The notes: generated by a model from the letters alone, not told the origin. DNA of 64,000 nucleotides from Heyndrickxia sporothermodurans (GCA_018333075.1 BORH01000016.1:1-64000), one strand, 5' to 3'; shown: positions 8,904 through 18,439, counted from the stretch's first letter. Numbers and translations: made by a program.

Positions 8904-11021
8904 ATGAAGGTTGGCGGGAGAAAACAAGTATTTAATTTGATGGATACTAACGGTCGAAGAAGCGATGTTGTTAATGCTTATACGATTTACATGGAGATAC
9001 TCGATGAGTTGTTTGAAAATACTGACGATAAAGTGTGGGCGAGCTACCCTCAAAGTCGAATGCAATTCGATTTTTATCGCCAAGCTATTGAACGTTCACC
9101 TGAAACATTTAAAAGACATCCGAAGTATGATGGTTTCGTGAAAGTGGTTTCCTCGGATTCAATCCTAAACGCACTATTTAAGGAAAGAGATATTGAAAAA
9201 ATCAACAAACACCCTAAAGGAAAAAGATTGTTAAAGGTCTTGGACAATGGAATTGAAGATAGGGCAAGACATTATACTAGCAACTTGGTAAAAGTGGGCT
9301 TTACTTTTCCGAATAGGAACATTACGCCAGTTGGAAAAGCTTTTGTTCAAGGGAAAAATATATTACGTGGTAACTTTGAAGAACTTTTACCAATAAATCA
9401 AACTAATTTGATTTTCCTTAGGCAACTTTTGAAATTACGAGTTTATACAAAGGACTACGATAGATTTTATTCTCCAATGATGATGTGCCTTTTAGCATTG
9501 CTTATGTATGAAAGGATCGATACGAGCATACTTAGAACAATGGTTCAAATGATTACTCCATATGAAACAGTAAATGCAAGGGATTTTATTAATCAAGTCA
9601 TAACCACGTCAGTAGCAGAAGTTGAACGAAGATATATTTCATTTGAAGATGAAGATGATTTTCAAGAAGTAAAAAATCAACCTGTTCCAATGGATAAAAC
9701 ATTTTTTGAAACGAAATTTAAAAATCGTAAATCCAATAAGGTTCCTGAGTATTATGAGTTCTATTTATGTTTGGTTAGCTTCTTACAAAACAAAAATACT
9801 AAAACGCTTGAAAGTCTTCGAAAAGTTGCTCAGCATAACGATAAACGAGTGAAAATCAATCAAGCCTTCGGATATAACTCAAATGTTTTTAAGTGGAACT
9901 CAAGAAAAAAAGATAATGTAACTGTTTTTCTTGAAGAAAACCAAGACAGTCCATTGCTGAACTCGGATAGAATAAACGAAATGTTCTACCTAGAATTTCA
10001 AGGCTCAAAAAGGCATGACTCCACACGAGAATACGGTGATACATTCATTAGGTTATTGAGAGCCACAGGGATTGTTCATATGAAGCAAGGTATTGCTGAA
10101 CTTGCTAATCGTGATTTGTGGTTAAAGCTTGTTGACGTAAGCGATGTAGCCGAATTGGTGTTTGGAGAATGCACCACAGATGAAGGTCAAGAATATGGTA
10201 ATGGGATGAATTCACCGTTTTTCAATCATTTATCAGTAGAAAACATTCTAGGTATTTATTCACCAGATATTGAAAAAACAGTAGAAAAAATCAATGTGGA
10301 CTTGGGTGTTACAAATTCGAAACAAGCGAAAGAATTACTTAAATCTAAAACAAGAGACGCATTTGTTCAACACATTCATGAAAATTATCCGATTAAACGA
10401 ACGTTAGAATTGTTACGAATGTTTTCCGATCGTTCTAATGATGATGCAATTCAAAAGCAAGTTGATTCTGAAGCTTCAATACCTACTATTTTTGAGTATA
10501 TTGTTGGAATAGCTTGGTACCATATCAGTACAGAAGAATATGATGTATTTTCTAGCTTTAACCTTACTATGAACGCTGATTTTATACCTGAAACTCATGC
10601 TGGTGGTGGAGATGGAGATATTATTGTTCGATACAACGACTCTATTATTATGCTTGAAGTTACCTTGATGAATAAACAGGCTCAAAAACGTGGAGAATGG
10701 GAACCTGTACTCCGCCATGCTACGAATTTAACTATTGAAGAATCAGAAAAAGATGTAACTACTCTGTTCATAGCGGATGAACTTGATGAGAATACAATTA
10801 ATATTTGGCGTGCGGTGGCAAGTGTTCCGTTAAAATCATCAAGGGGTGAGGAATACACAGATTTGGTAACAATTATGCCACTTGAAAATAAAGAGCTCGC
10901 CAATATGTTAGAAAAGGGTGTTGATGATAAAGCGTTTATTCAAGAGGTAAGGGAATCATTTGCTGAGTATGCCAGTGAATTTAATTTGGGATGGCGTAGT
11001 GAAATAATGGATAAATTTTAG
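8904..11021 (+). CDS. AlwI-family type II restriction endonuclease
   Basis: The 705-aa protein resembles the AlwI restriction endonuclease family, whose relatives cut outside short asymmetric sites such as GGATC. The N-terminal part carries DNA-recognition features. The C-terminal part, about residues 525-600, holds a PD-(D/E)xK-like core: IFEYIVGIAWYH, then GGGDGDIIV with acidic residues near 570, then MLEVTLMNK with the Glu near 584. Start ATG follows GGGAGTG. It sits behind two adenine methylases, which matches the AlwI arrangement. The exact specificity cannot be read from the sequence. The frame is intact, so the system may be active. Confidence 0.78.
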   Translation: MKVGGRKQVFNLMDTNGRRSDVVNAYTIYMEILDELFENTDDKVWASYPQSRMQFDFYRQAIERSPETFKRHPKYDGFVKVVSSDSILNALFKERDIEKINKHPKGKRLLKVLDNGIEDRARHYTSNLVKVGFTFPNRNITPVGKAFVQGKNILRGNFEELLPINQTNLIFLRQLLKLRVYTKDYDRFYSPMMMCLLALLMYERIDTSILRTMVQMITPYETVNARDFINQVITTSVAEVERRYISFEDEDDFQEVKNQPVPMDKTFFETKFKNRKSNKVPEYYEFYLCLVSFLQNKNTKTLESLRKVAQHNDKRVKINQAFGYNSNVFKWNSRKKDNVTVFLEENQDSPLLNSDRINEMFYLEFQGSKRHDSTREYGDTFIRLLRATGIVHMKQGIAELANRDLWLKLVDVSDVAELVFGECTTDEGQEYGNGMNSPFFNHLSVENILGIYSPDIEKTVEKINVDLGVTNSKQAKELLKSKTRDAFVQHIHENYPIKRTLELLRMFSDRSNDDAIQKQVDSEASIPTIFEYIVGIAWYHISTEEYDVFSSFNLTMNADFIPETHAGGGDGDIIVRYNDSIIMLEVTLMNKQAQKRGEWEPVLRHATNLTIEESEKDVTTLFIADELDENTINIWRAVASVPLKSSRGEEYTDLVTIMPLENKELANMLEKGVDDKAFIQEVRESFAEYASEFNLGWRSEIMDKF

Positions 11022-11440
11022 AAATATTTTCGAGGGTGAAAAAGACATATATATAATTATTAATCTGCGTTAGCCATACGATCCATGCGCGTTATACTCA
11101 AAAACCTTTTTGAAATGCTGATTCTATGTCACCATCCAAACGTCTTTTAACCTTTTTAAAAGTATTCTACCTTATTCAAAATCTCGGTATGAAAGTATTC
11201 CAGTGCATTAATCTCGTTGAATACAAAAGAGTGGGAATATTCAATATCATGCATTTGAAAGCGAAAAGCCGATAAATCAACGTTTTAACTGGTACAAAGT
11301 AATGGGAAAACAGGGGATTTTGAATAGTTCCCTGTTTTTTTCTGGTTATTTTTATATATTCACCATAGAAGTAATTACCAATTTGAAGCTTAAATTTTTC
11401 TATTATATAACTAAAGTAAAAAATGATCGGACGAAATAAT
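11022..11440. other. spacer with terminator
   Basis: Downstream of the nuclease no intact gene is seen. A hairpin at 11306-11342 (aacaggg/ccctgtt with a run of Ts) is a likely terminator. The stretch before it encodes only short broken frames. Confidence 0.5.
11306..11343 (+). terminator. rho-independent terminator
   Basis: Arms aaaacaggg and ccctgtttt flank a 14-nt loop and are followed by seven Ts. Confidence 0.7.
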
Positions 11441-11530
11441 ATGAATAATTTATCAGTTCTTCAAATTATAACAACACTTGAATTTCTAGCTTCAAATATT
11501 TTATATGTTTTGCAGACGGAGGAATTATAA
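11441..11530 (+). CDS. 29-aa peptide (uncertain)
   Basis: The frame MNNLSVLQIITTLEFLASNI and on for 29 aa is amphipathic to hydrophobic. It ends exactly at the base before the next small frame's ATG, and its end contains that frame's GGAGG site. No strong ribosome site precedes it. May be a leader peptide or chance. Confidence 0.2.
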   Translation: MNNLSVLQIITTLEFLASNILYVLQTEEL

Positions 11531-11635
11531 ATGGCTAAAACAACTAACTCTGATCAATCATTAGAATCAATTTTTGGGAACTGTCGAAATGAACTACGTG
11601 AATGGCTATCCATTAGAATGGGAAGAAATTTTTGA
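11531..11635 (+). CDS. 34-aa peptide (uncertain)
   Basis: ATG follows GGAGGAATTATAA, a good ribosome site. The product starts MAKTTNSDQSLESIFGN and is charged. It may be the N-terminal remnant of a longer gene, since a stop interrupts the coding-like composition. No family recognised. Confidence 0.3.
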   Translation: MAKTTNSDQSLESIFGNCRNELREWLSIRMGRNF

Positions 11636-11715
11636 AATAGTAATGGAGTAAGCGGAATACTTTAAGAAATTTAGTAAATAGCTAGAATAAAAAGGCTTTT
11701 GATATGGAGGGTTAC

Positions 11716-12609
11716 ATGGATGATAAAAAGCAATATACACGTCGTTAGCATTTTATTCCTCAGTATGCACTAAAACCATTTGAAACCTCAAAAGGTCAAT
11801 GCCTTGTAATCAACTTAACAGATTGCAACCTTAAAGTCCGTTCTAAAGGGATGAGCAATATCATGCAGGAAATTGACTTCTATGAAGTTAAAACAGATGA
11901 TGGGAATTATATTAACCGAAACGAAATAGAAGATAGTTATGGCTATTTGGAAAATAAAATCGCCCCTGTATTTAGAGAATTTGTTAATATAACACAAGGT
12001 ACCGACTCTTCTGAGAAGTTCAAGGAATTAGTCGAAACTCATAAATGGGCTGAAATTGAAGCGATGTTGCTTCTACACTTGACTTTGCTTTTGATTCGTA
12101 GTCCAGAATTTAATAATTTTATTTATAAAAATCTTTAATTATCTTTGAATGAAAGGCATATTCTTTATAGGCACCTGACTACCAGCCAAGCGAATGCTTC
12201 GGAGTTAGCAAAAGAACTGTATGATGGTCAGGAATTAGAAGATATTCTCTATTTCGTGAAAAAAGATGGAACAAGCGGATTACAGATTTTGGCTGAACAT
12301 TTGATGAATAACTATCAAGTACATGTTTATCAAGCAGCACAAGAATCAAAATTTTATCTGGTAGATAATCCTGTACTAGTTCACCAGTTTGATGATATAG
12401 ACTATTTATTTCCAATATCACCCAAAGTATGTCTAGGTCTTGTAAAAATAGCTACCTACGAGGATATACTTCTTGTTTCAAACAGTATTTATATATTGGG
12501 TGATAACGATGTGGAAAGAATAAATAAGAAATTAGTTCAGAATACGGATAAACTTATTATTGTTTCCTATAGTTTTGATTTAGACTTTGTAAAAAAGGTT
12601 GTGGAATAG
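11716..12609 (+). pseudogene. DUF4238 family protein with two in-frame stops
   Basis: One continuous frame of 298 codons, started by ATG after GGAGGG, is interrupted only by TAG at 11746-11748 and TAA at 12136-12138. No frameshift is needed. The N-terminal HFIPQYALKPFE is the DUF4238 signature (H-x-x-P-Q-x-x-L-x-x-F). The C-terminal half has FYLVDNPV and FPISPKVCLGL, also typical. Function of DUF4238 proteins is not established as far as I know; they are common in mobile regions. Two point mutations would restore the gene, so decay is recent or suppression occurs. Confidence 0.75.
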
Positions 12610-13058
12610 TTCGATGGAATAAATGAAGTCTTTTGAAAGTGATCCAGTGTAATAAATAGGCTTATCAATTTATTTTGTTCTCTAGAAATTAGGCAACCTT
12701 TGAATCCGTAATAATGTGTAAAGAAAGTAAATGATGTCTTGAAACTGATTAAAGTTTAGATAATCGATATTTTATTTGAAGAGCTAATATAGAATAGTTT
12801 TATGTTTATACAATTTTTATAATAATTTTGTTGAAATATATTAATCAGGAAAAACAACAGTTTTCCTTTCTAGAATTACACATCTTAAATGGTTGCACAA
12901 ATTTTACACATTTCAACTAAAATACCCTATTAAATCAATACTGTCGGCACTTATTCGACCCCGACCACCGGTATCTTTAGATAAGCTCGAAACCTTGATA
13001 ATACTAGATTAAAAAAGATTGTGAGTTCAGTTGTAAGCTGAGCACGCAGTCCTTTTTT
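12610..13058. other. spacer carrying a tRNA-Leu scar
   Basis: AT-rich and gene-free apart from the tRNA-Leu 3' remnant at 12954-12976. A weak hairpin with a T-run lies at about 13012-13058. Confidence 0.45.
12954..12976 (+). other. degenerate 3' end of a tRNA-Leu gene (possible att site)
   Basis: The stretch ttcgaccccgaccaccggta matches the T-arm and acceptor end of tRNA-Leu at 1690-1711 in 19 of 22 positions. It has no 5' half. Such 3' duplicates mark the far end of elements integrated into tRNA genes. The mismatches mean the event is old or involved a related tRNA-Leu allele. Confidence 0.55.
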
Positions 13059-13412
13059 GGTTCTATAATATTTGTTGGGTTCTTACACAATTTTAAGACA
13101 TAAAAAATGCACGTATTCATCTAGTCTTTTATACTTGAGTTGTCGAGAAACAAGTATAGATTGGAGATACGTGCATAATGAATTCTAACATATTTTTACC
13201 TAGGTTTGAAGTTGTAACTGTGACGTTGATGGAGGAAGTGGAAGAAAAACTCTGTATTCATGTAGAGAGGTCAGTTGAACCTTACACTTGTCCAATCTGT
13301 CACACAGAAAATCCCGATTACTGGATTCAAAAAATTAAACATTTAAAGATGTTTGAAAGGCAAACTCTCCTTTTCTACATTATTATGGCATTGTTCTTTT
13401 TTGTAGGATTAG
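13059..13412 (+). mobile_element. ISL3-family element, left part with transposase N-terminus
   Basis: A left inverted end (ggttctataatatttgttgg) is followed by a transposase start at ATG 13178. The product begins MNSNIFLPRFEVVTVTLMEE and has the ISL3 zinc-finger start (CPIC), then WIQKIKHLKMFERQTLLFY. After about residue 70 the match fails and the frame runs into a holin remnant. Only the N-terminal quarter remains. Confidence 0.75.
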
Positions 13413-13688
13413 ATAACAGTAACAAGAGCATCTAAAAAAGATAATTCATGTGCAAGTAAGTACGGATTAGATGGTGTTTTCCGTACATTTTTTATTTTAT
13501 TATTGCCAGCTGGAGGACATTTGTTAGACAAAGTTTTTGGATCTCCAGATATTATCTTTGGATTATTAAGTTTTGGAGTCTTGTATCACGTTATACATTC
13601 TATGACGGCTAATGCAATAAGAGCAGGATGGGGAAATTGGTTTCCGGATTGGTTATTAAATAAAATTACTGATTGGGTTAAGTCTTAA
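13413..13688 (+). pseudogene. phage holin, 5'-truncated
   Basis: The frame is open from a stop at 13410 and reads ASKKDNSCASKYGLDGVF, then a hydrophobic segment LLLPAGGHLLD, a second (IIFGLLSFGVLYHVI) and a polar end (RAGWGNWFPDWLL). This matches phage lysis holins that end with TANA-x-RAGW. The N-terminal membrane segment is missing, cut by the ISL3 remnant. A TTG at 13503 could start only a shortened 61-aa product. A terminator and an endolysin remnant follow, the usual lysis order. Confidence 0.65.
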
Positions 13689-13726
13689 TTAGAAAGTAAA
13701 TTAGCTAGATCAGAACAAAGAAAAAG

Positions 13727-13758
13727 TACGAAGAGTGACGAGTAATTTTGTCGCTCTT
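13727..13758 (+). terminator. terminator after the holin remnant
   Basis: Arms aagagtgac and gtcgctctt with a T-run (ttttttatttt). Confidence 0.75.
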
Positions 13759-13788
13759 TTTTATTTTAATAAAAGGAGAGATTCAATA

Positions 13789-14438
13789 ATGGGCAAAATC
13801 ATGGATATTTCTCATCATCAAAAATCAAATGAAATCAATTGGGCTAAGGCAGCAAAGGAAGTTGATCTTTGTATTATTCGTGTCCAATATGGTTGGACAT
13901 TAATCGATAGAGAGTATAAAAATCATGTGGCTAACTGCAAAAAATATGGTATATCTTTCGGACACTATGCGTATGGAATGTTTGTATCGGTGGCAGATGC
14001 TATTGTAGAAGCACAAGATTTTATAGATCATGCTGATAAAGGTGCATTATTTCTAGCATTAGACGTTGAAGGGGATACCGTTAAATCATGCAGAACTAAG
14101 AATCTGTCAAAAGCTTCACAGGCTTTCATTGATGAGTTGAAAAAAGCTGGTCACAAGACAGGATTTTATGTATCACACGAATTGTACAAGTTGTATGGGT
14201 TAGATAAGGTAAAAGCTGATTTTCTATGGCTTCCTCGATATGGAAAGGATAATGGAACACCTGAAAAAAACCATATTATCCTTGTTCCTTGCCAACTTAT
14301 CACATTGGGAAAAAAGGGAAGGTATTATCCAAAATCGCTAATGAGTATAAAAGTTCTGTGAGTGCTATCATGCAGCTAAATAAAAACATCAAGAACAAAG
14401 ATTTGATTTTGCCTAATCAAAAAATTAGGGTGAAATAG
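13789..14438 (+). pseudogene. GH25 lysozyme-LysM phage endolysin, broken
   Basis: ATG after AAAGGAGAG starts MGKIMDISHHQKSNEINW, the catalytic DISHHQ of GH25 muramidases. DVEGD near residue 103 supplies the acidic pair. The frame stays good to about residue 180, then an indel shifts it. The other frame then encodes a LysM repeat (KVLSKIANEYKSSVSAIMQL... LILPNQKIRVK) ending at 14438. The catalytic domain's end is lost. It sits after a holin, so it is the lysis module of a vanished prophage. Confidence 0.8.
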
Positions 14439-14459
14439 TAGATTTGCTTTCTTTATCAA

Positions 14460-14489
14460 AAGCCCTTCTATTTTAAAGAAGGGCTCTAT
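14460..14489 (+). terminator. terminator after the endolysin remnant
   Basis: Arms agcccttct and agaagggct around a 7-nt loop. Confidence 0.75.
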
Positions 14490-14785
14490 TATAGTTATGA
14501 AATCTAATACCTAATTTTATTTATTTTTCGTTTTTGCCTGAAGGTTAAAAGGTTGTTCTTAAGGCAACCTAATTTTGTTTCTAAGTGAGCATAAGCTCTC
14601 TCTAGTTAATTATTATTTATTATATTTTGTTTTTACTTCATTAAAAATTTTATTTAATTTATTAATATGTTCATCGTTATCATCATCAGAATTAGAGGTA
14701 TATTTTTCAATCTCAATTTAGTATTTAGATTTTTACATAAATTTGGTTGATTTCCCAAAAAATATACATTAATATTAATGTATAT
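14490..14785. other. gene-free AT-rich spacer
   Basis: I see no gene. A short palindrome around attaatattaat lies near 14768-14780, next to the MITE-like repeat. Confidence 0.4.
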
Positions 14786-15042
14786 ATGGATACTTCAAAC
14801 AAAAAGCTGAAAACATACGTTAAGAGGCTGTTCAGAAAATCAGAGATTGCTGAACACCATATTAACAATGGATTTATTGGGAATTAGCCCTTTTGAAATG
14901 TCTAACAGCCCATTCCATAATCAATGCTAAATGATATCAAGTTTCTGAACGTCTTAATGCCTAAGCGTATAAAAACACATAGATTTGCTTGTTAAATTTT
15001 GCTTAGCGTATGTTTTCAGCGAAATGTTGGTGAGAACCCTTA
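14786..15042. repeat. MITE-like element, copy A1
   Basis: About 257 bp, non-coding. Terminal inverted parts are gctgaaaacatacgttaag (from 14806) and its partner cttagcgtatgttttcagc (to 15020), with outer flanks ggatacttcaaac and gttggtgagaaccct. Related copies are at 25101-25196 and 38411-38672. Confidence 0.65.
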
Positions 15043-15166
15043 ATGCAACTAAATTTGTAAATGTATTAAAAAAGGTACTAGAAAAAGATAGTACTATCCA
15101 ATTTTAAACAATTAAAATTTTATGAATAAGAAATTAACTAAATGGGGAATAAGGGGAGGAAAAATT

Positions 15167-16036
15167 ATGAATAAAAAGCTTACAAAATTAAGTTTAGCAG
15201 CAATATTAAGCGCTACTTTAGTGATGCCAAGCTCTATATATGCTGCAAGCTCAAAGAGCAAAACTATTATCGAAACTAAAATGCAAGATGAATCTGAATC
15301 CAATACGGGCGCTGCATTGGTTGATCCAAATTATACTCAAAACGAAGAATATTATAAATCTCTTGAGGAAGAAAGAGATAAACAAATCGAAAAAGAAGAA
15401 CAAGTATTTCAAAGGAAACAAGCTGCCGCGGGGATGTTAGCTGCTACTAATGAGTATTACACAATATCTGTCACATATAATAAACAGCAATATTGGAATT
15501 TTTGTGGTGTAGCAGCTGGTAGACAGGCTTTAAGTTTTCATAAGTCGAAAAGTCGTAGCTCTGAACGACTTCCAAGCCAAGAGCATTTCGGAAGATCAAT
15601 TGGAACTCTTCCAGAAGTTGGTGGGACAAAATCCACATTTTTAGCAAAGGGTCTTAATCAATATAAATATGTGTATAAATTTAGCGGTAATCCGTATATT
15701 GTTGGGAACATAAGGCAATTTGCTAAGCCAGCTGTTGCATTAGAAAAACGGGTTAAATCAACGTTGAGGAATAAAAAAACAGCACCAATTTTATTGGCTA
15801 GAACAGATTTTTTAGATGAATATAAGGGAAGAAAATTCAGGCACTATGTTACAGTAAGCGGATATGATAAAAATGCAGATAAGTTTCGTTTAGTGGATTC
15901 AAATCACTATACTCAATATACTCATGGGGGGACATATTGGTCTAGATTAAGAACAACAACTTCTGGTAAGGGTATTGCCAAGGCGGTATATGTAGCTGAG
16001 GGAAAAAAAGGTAAAAATCCAGTTATGGTTTGGTAG
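15167..16036 (+). CDS. secreted C39-like cysteine peptidase domain protein
   Basis: ATG at 15167 follows AGGGGAGGAAAAATT and starts a clear signal peptide (LSLAAILSATLVMPSSIYA). A near-copy of the first codons lies just upstream at 15122. A charged Glu-rich linker leads to a C39-like domain: catalytic Cys in YWNFCGVAAG, His in RHYVTVSGYD, Asp in VDSNHYT. The usual Gln before the Cys is present (QQYW). Proteins of this papain-like fold act outside the cell; the target is unknown. It stands alone, followed by a terminator and a membrane protein that may be co-transferred. Confidence 0.72.
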   Translation: MNKKLTKLSLAAILSATLVMPSSIYAASSKSKTIIETKMQDESESNTGAALVDPNYTQNEEYYKSLEEERDKQIEKEEQVFQRKQAAAGMLAATNEYYTISVTYNKQQYWNFCGVAAGRQALSFHKSKSRSSERLPSQEHFGRSIGTLPEVGGTKSTFLAKGLNQYKYVYKFSGNPYIVGNIRQFAKPAVALEKRVKSTLRNKKTAPILLARTDFLDEYKGRKFRHYVTVSGYDKNADKFRLVDSNHYTQYTHGGTYWSRLRTTTSGKGIAKAVYVAEGKKGKNPVMVW

Positions 16037-16044
16037 AATTTTTT

Positions 16045-16071
16045 AATGCCATGAGATTCTCATGGCACTTT
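16045..16071 (+). terminator. terminator after the C39-like gene
   Basis: Arms tgccatgaga and tctcatggca share a tiny loop and are followed by a T-rich tail. Confidence 0.7.
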
Positions 16072-16135
16072 CGTTTATTTTTAATTAAAATTCAGATAAC
16101 AATACGGGAGCCTATTTAAGATAGGGGAGGATGCA

Positions 16136-17260
16136 ATGAAACGAAATAGAGTATTTATATTAATACCTGTATTAATAATATTAATAGTAATCATCGCTTT
16201 TTATGGAAGTCGTTTATTCCAATCAAAAGATTCATCTGTTTCATCTTCTAATCCGAAAATATCAAAAAAAAATCAGATTTCGGAAAAAGCTCAAATTTAT
16301 GATAAGGATCTTAATATGAGCGTATATTTACCTTATAAAGGGATATCATCTTATGACTCTTATGGAGATCATATTTTTATGAGTGCAGATGATAATAGCC
16401 CATCTGAAATGGCTAATAAAATCTTTCAATATAACAGGAAGACAAAGAAAGTTGAAGAACTATTTACAACTAAATTTGATAGCTCTTCTGTACAAGGTGT
16501 AAAAGCAAATAATAAATGGGTTACATGGGTAGACAGTGACGATTTTGGTGAACAGAAAAACATATACATCATGAATAAAAAAACAAAGAAAATTGAACCT
16601 GTTACAAAAGAAAATGAAAAATCAATAAAAAGTGGATTCCCCGTGTTAGCTGAAAATCATTTAGCATGGATCTACCATGATCAAAATAATAATAAATCCT
16701 ATGTAATAATAAGAGACCTAAAAGCACGTCGTAATAAAATTATTTTTAATCTAAACACACACTCTCTTGATAATGCAGACTTATCTATTCATGATGAGAA
16801 AATCCTTTTCACTGATAAGAGGAAAGGAAAAAGTTACCTTTATGTATATGATATTTCAAAACAGAAGTTAGAGAAATTTCAAAGTCCCCATAAAAATATT
16901 GGTTGGGGGGAATTATTAAATGATCACCAAATTGTTTACTTAGCATTCTTTTCTAAGTCTTTTGCAGATAATAAACTTGTTCTTTATGATACCCATACGA
17001 AAAAGGCTAAAGAATTCTCAAGTAAATATATGGAAGTTAATAGATTGCAAGTGGACGCTAACAATCATGTATTTGTAGGTACAGGCGGTGATAACTTTTT
17101 CCAAACATACTTGATTGATAAAGAAGAAATTAAAAAATTAGGAAAAATTAACGAAAAAGATGTTTATAGTATATCGGCTAACAATGGAGTTTATATAATG
17201 AATATAATAAAGAGAAATGATGAGGAAAAACTAATCATCACAACCAATTTACCAAAATGA
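16136..17260 (+). CDS. membrane-anchored beta-propeller-like protein
   Basis: ATG follows GGGGAGG. The 374-aa product has an N-terminal membrane anchor (FILIPVLIILIVIIAFYGS, residues 7-25), a Ser/Lys-rich linker, and a large outer domain of repeated beta-type segments such as IFQYNRKTKKVEELF, IYIMNKKTKKIEPV, LYVYDISKQKLEKF and LVLYDTHTKKAKEF. These repeats are the look of TolB/DUF5050-type propellers. No catalytic motif is seen. It may assist the secreted peptidase upstream, but only proximity supports that. Confidence 0.6.
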   Translation: MKRNRVFILIPVLIILIVIIAFYGSRLFQSKDSSVSSSNPKISKKNQISEKAQIYDKDLNMSVYLPYKGISSYDSYGDHIFMSADDNSPSEMANKIFQYNRKTKKVEELFTTKFDSSSVQGVKANNKWVTWVDSDDFGEQKNIYIMNKKTKKIEPVTKENEKSIKSGFPVLAENHLAWIYHDQNNNKSYVIIRDLKARRNKIIFNLNTHSLDNADLSIHDEKILFTDKRKGKSYLYVYDISKQKLEKFQSPHKNIGWGELLNDHQIVYLAFFSKSFADNKLVLYDTHTKKAKEFSSKYMEVNRLQVDANNHVFVGTGGDNFFQTYLIDKEEIKKLGKINEKDVYSISANNGVYIMNIIKRNDEEKLIITTNLPK

Positions 17261-17511
17261 GGATTCCCCGCTTAACATAGCACCAATAACCGGAACTACA
17301 AACATAAAGAAAACAGTACTAGATGAAAAAATTCTACAGTTACTTATAGACTATATTCAACATAGTGATTCTGAGGTAAGAGGAGAAGCTACTTTATGTA
17401 TATTACATTTTATAGAAAGCGGAAATGTTAATGATCCATTAATTTTAAATCAAATAATGACAATCCTAGAAGCTGATAAAGATTGCTATGTTAAAGAGTG
17501 TTATAAGTTAT
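17259..17511 (+). pseudogene. HEAT-repeat protein fragment cut by ISL3 remnant
   Basis: A frame after the propeller gene reads KTVLDEKILQLLIDYI, then SDSEVRGEATLCILHFIESG, a HEAT-like helical repeat. It has no start and stops making sense exactly where the ISL3 inverted end begins at 17512. It is what remains of a gene interrupted by that insertion. Confidence 0.45.
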
Positions 17512-18122
17512 GGTTCAACGTCAAATGTTGGGGTGAAGTGAATTTTACTTCACCCTTATCCAATATGCGAACCCAATCTCTTATACTTTTGTGTTAATAG
17601 TATCTCAGCTCGAAACCGTAAAAAGCTTCTAAAGCCAAACGCGTTTCGTTTTATCACTTTTGTTAAGTTGTTGATTCCCTCTAAAAAGCCGTTGGAAAAG
17701 TTGTAACTAGAACTATTCAATATCTCAATTTGCCAATTTTTTAGGGTTTGTGCAGCCCTTGTGAATTCAGGAATTCCTCCCTTATCAACCTCTTCGTAAA
17801 AACGGTTTAAGGCGTTTTTCGTTTGAAGGATACGATCTTCTCCATTTTGCTTAGCCTCGTCAAACCAGCGACAAAAAAGTTCTTTTAATTCATAGGCCTT
17901 TCTTAACTCAGGAGAGAGGTCTAGATACCTATGAAGATACCATTTGTCGTTCTCCGTTAATTGATTTGACCTCTTGTAAAACACATATCTCATCTTCTTA
18001 CATTTCTTCCGATCGTAGTCATGCCAATTCGATTGAATTCTTCTCCTAACTCCGTCAAGTGCCCAATAAATATATCGAACAGAGTGAAAGCTATCTGCCA
18101 CTATGACCGGCTTTCCTAAAGC
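17512..18122 (-). mobile_element. ISL3-family element, right part with transposase C-terminus
   Basis: On the minus strand the end of an ISL3 transposase is encoded (18122 to 17556): ADSFHSVRYIYWALDGVRRR, then KNALNRFYEEVDKGG and SNGFLEGINNLTKVIKR, hallmarks of the DDE_Tnp_ISL3 domain including the final catalytic Glu region. The right inverted end ggttcaacgtcaaatgttgg starts at 17512 and resembles the left end at 13059. It lies on the opposite strand from the left part, so these are two copies or an inverted one. Confidence 0.82.
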
Positions 18123-18137
18123 TTGCTTCTCTCTTTA

Positions 18138-18297
18138 TTGAATTCGGTACATTAGACGCTGGCTATGATCATGTACCAATTTATGAACAAATCTATCGTT
18201 TGAATGCACAATCAGTGATTGCTTATAACAAAAAGAATGAGTCTGATTACATGGGATTTGATAAACATTTCGCTCAGTTCGACCTGGTCACAAAAAC
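18138..18297 (+). pseudogene. DDE transposase fragment (IS1182-like)
   Basis: A 50-codon frame reads EFGTLDAGYDHVPIYEQIYR, then NAQSVIAYNKKNESDYMGF, which matches the middle of IS1182/IS4-type transposases around the second catalytic Asp (DAGYD). Both ends are lost. Confidence 0.6.
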
Positions 18298-18335
18298 AAA
18301 CCCGAGAGATTGATTTCTCGGGTTTTCCTTTTTCT
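18298..18335 (+). terminator. terminator-like hairpin
   Basis: Arms aaacccgagaga and tctcgggttt with a T-rich tail; probably part of an IS end. Confidence 0.7.
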
Positions 18336-18439
18336 ATGTGCCAAACTTTAAACTTTACTCTTCAGCAATAACAGGTGTTGCTCCACAATCGCGCCCTTTA
18401 ATTTAATAACCATTTACTTAAAAAGTATCATATATCCCT

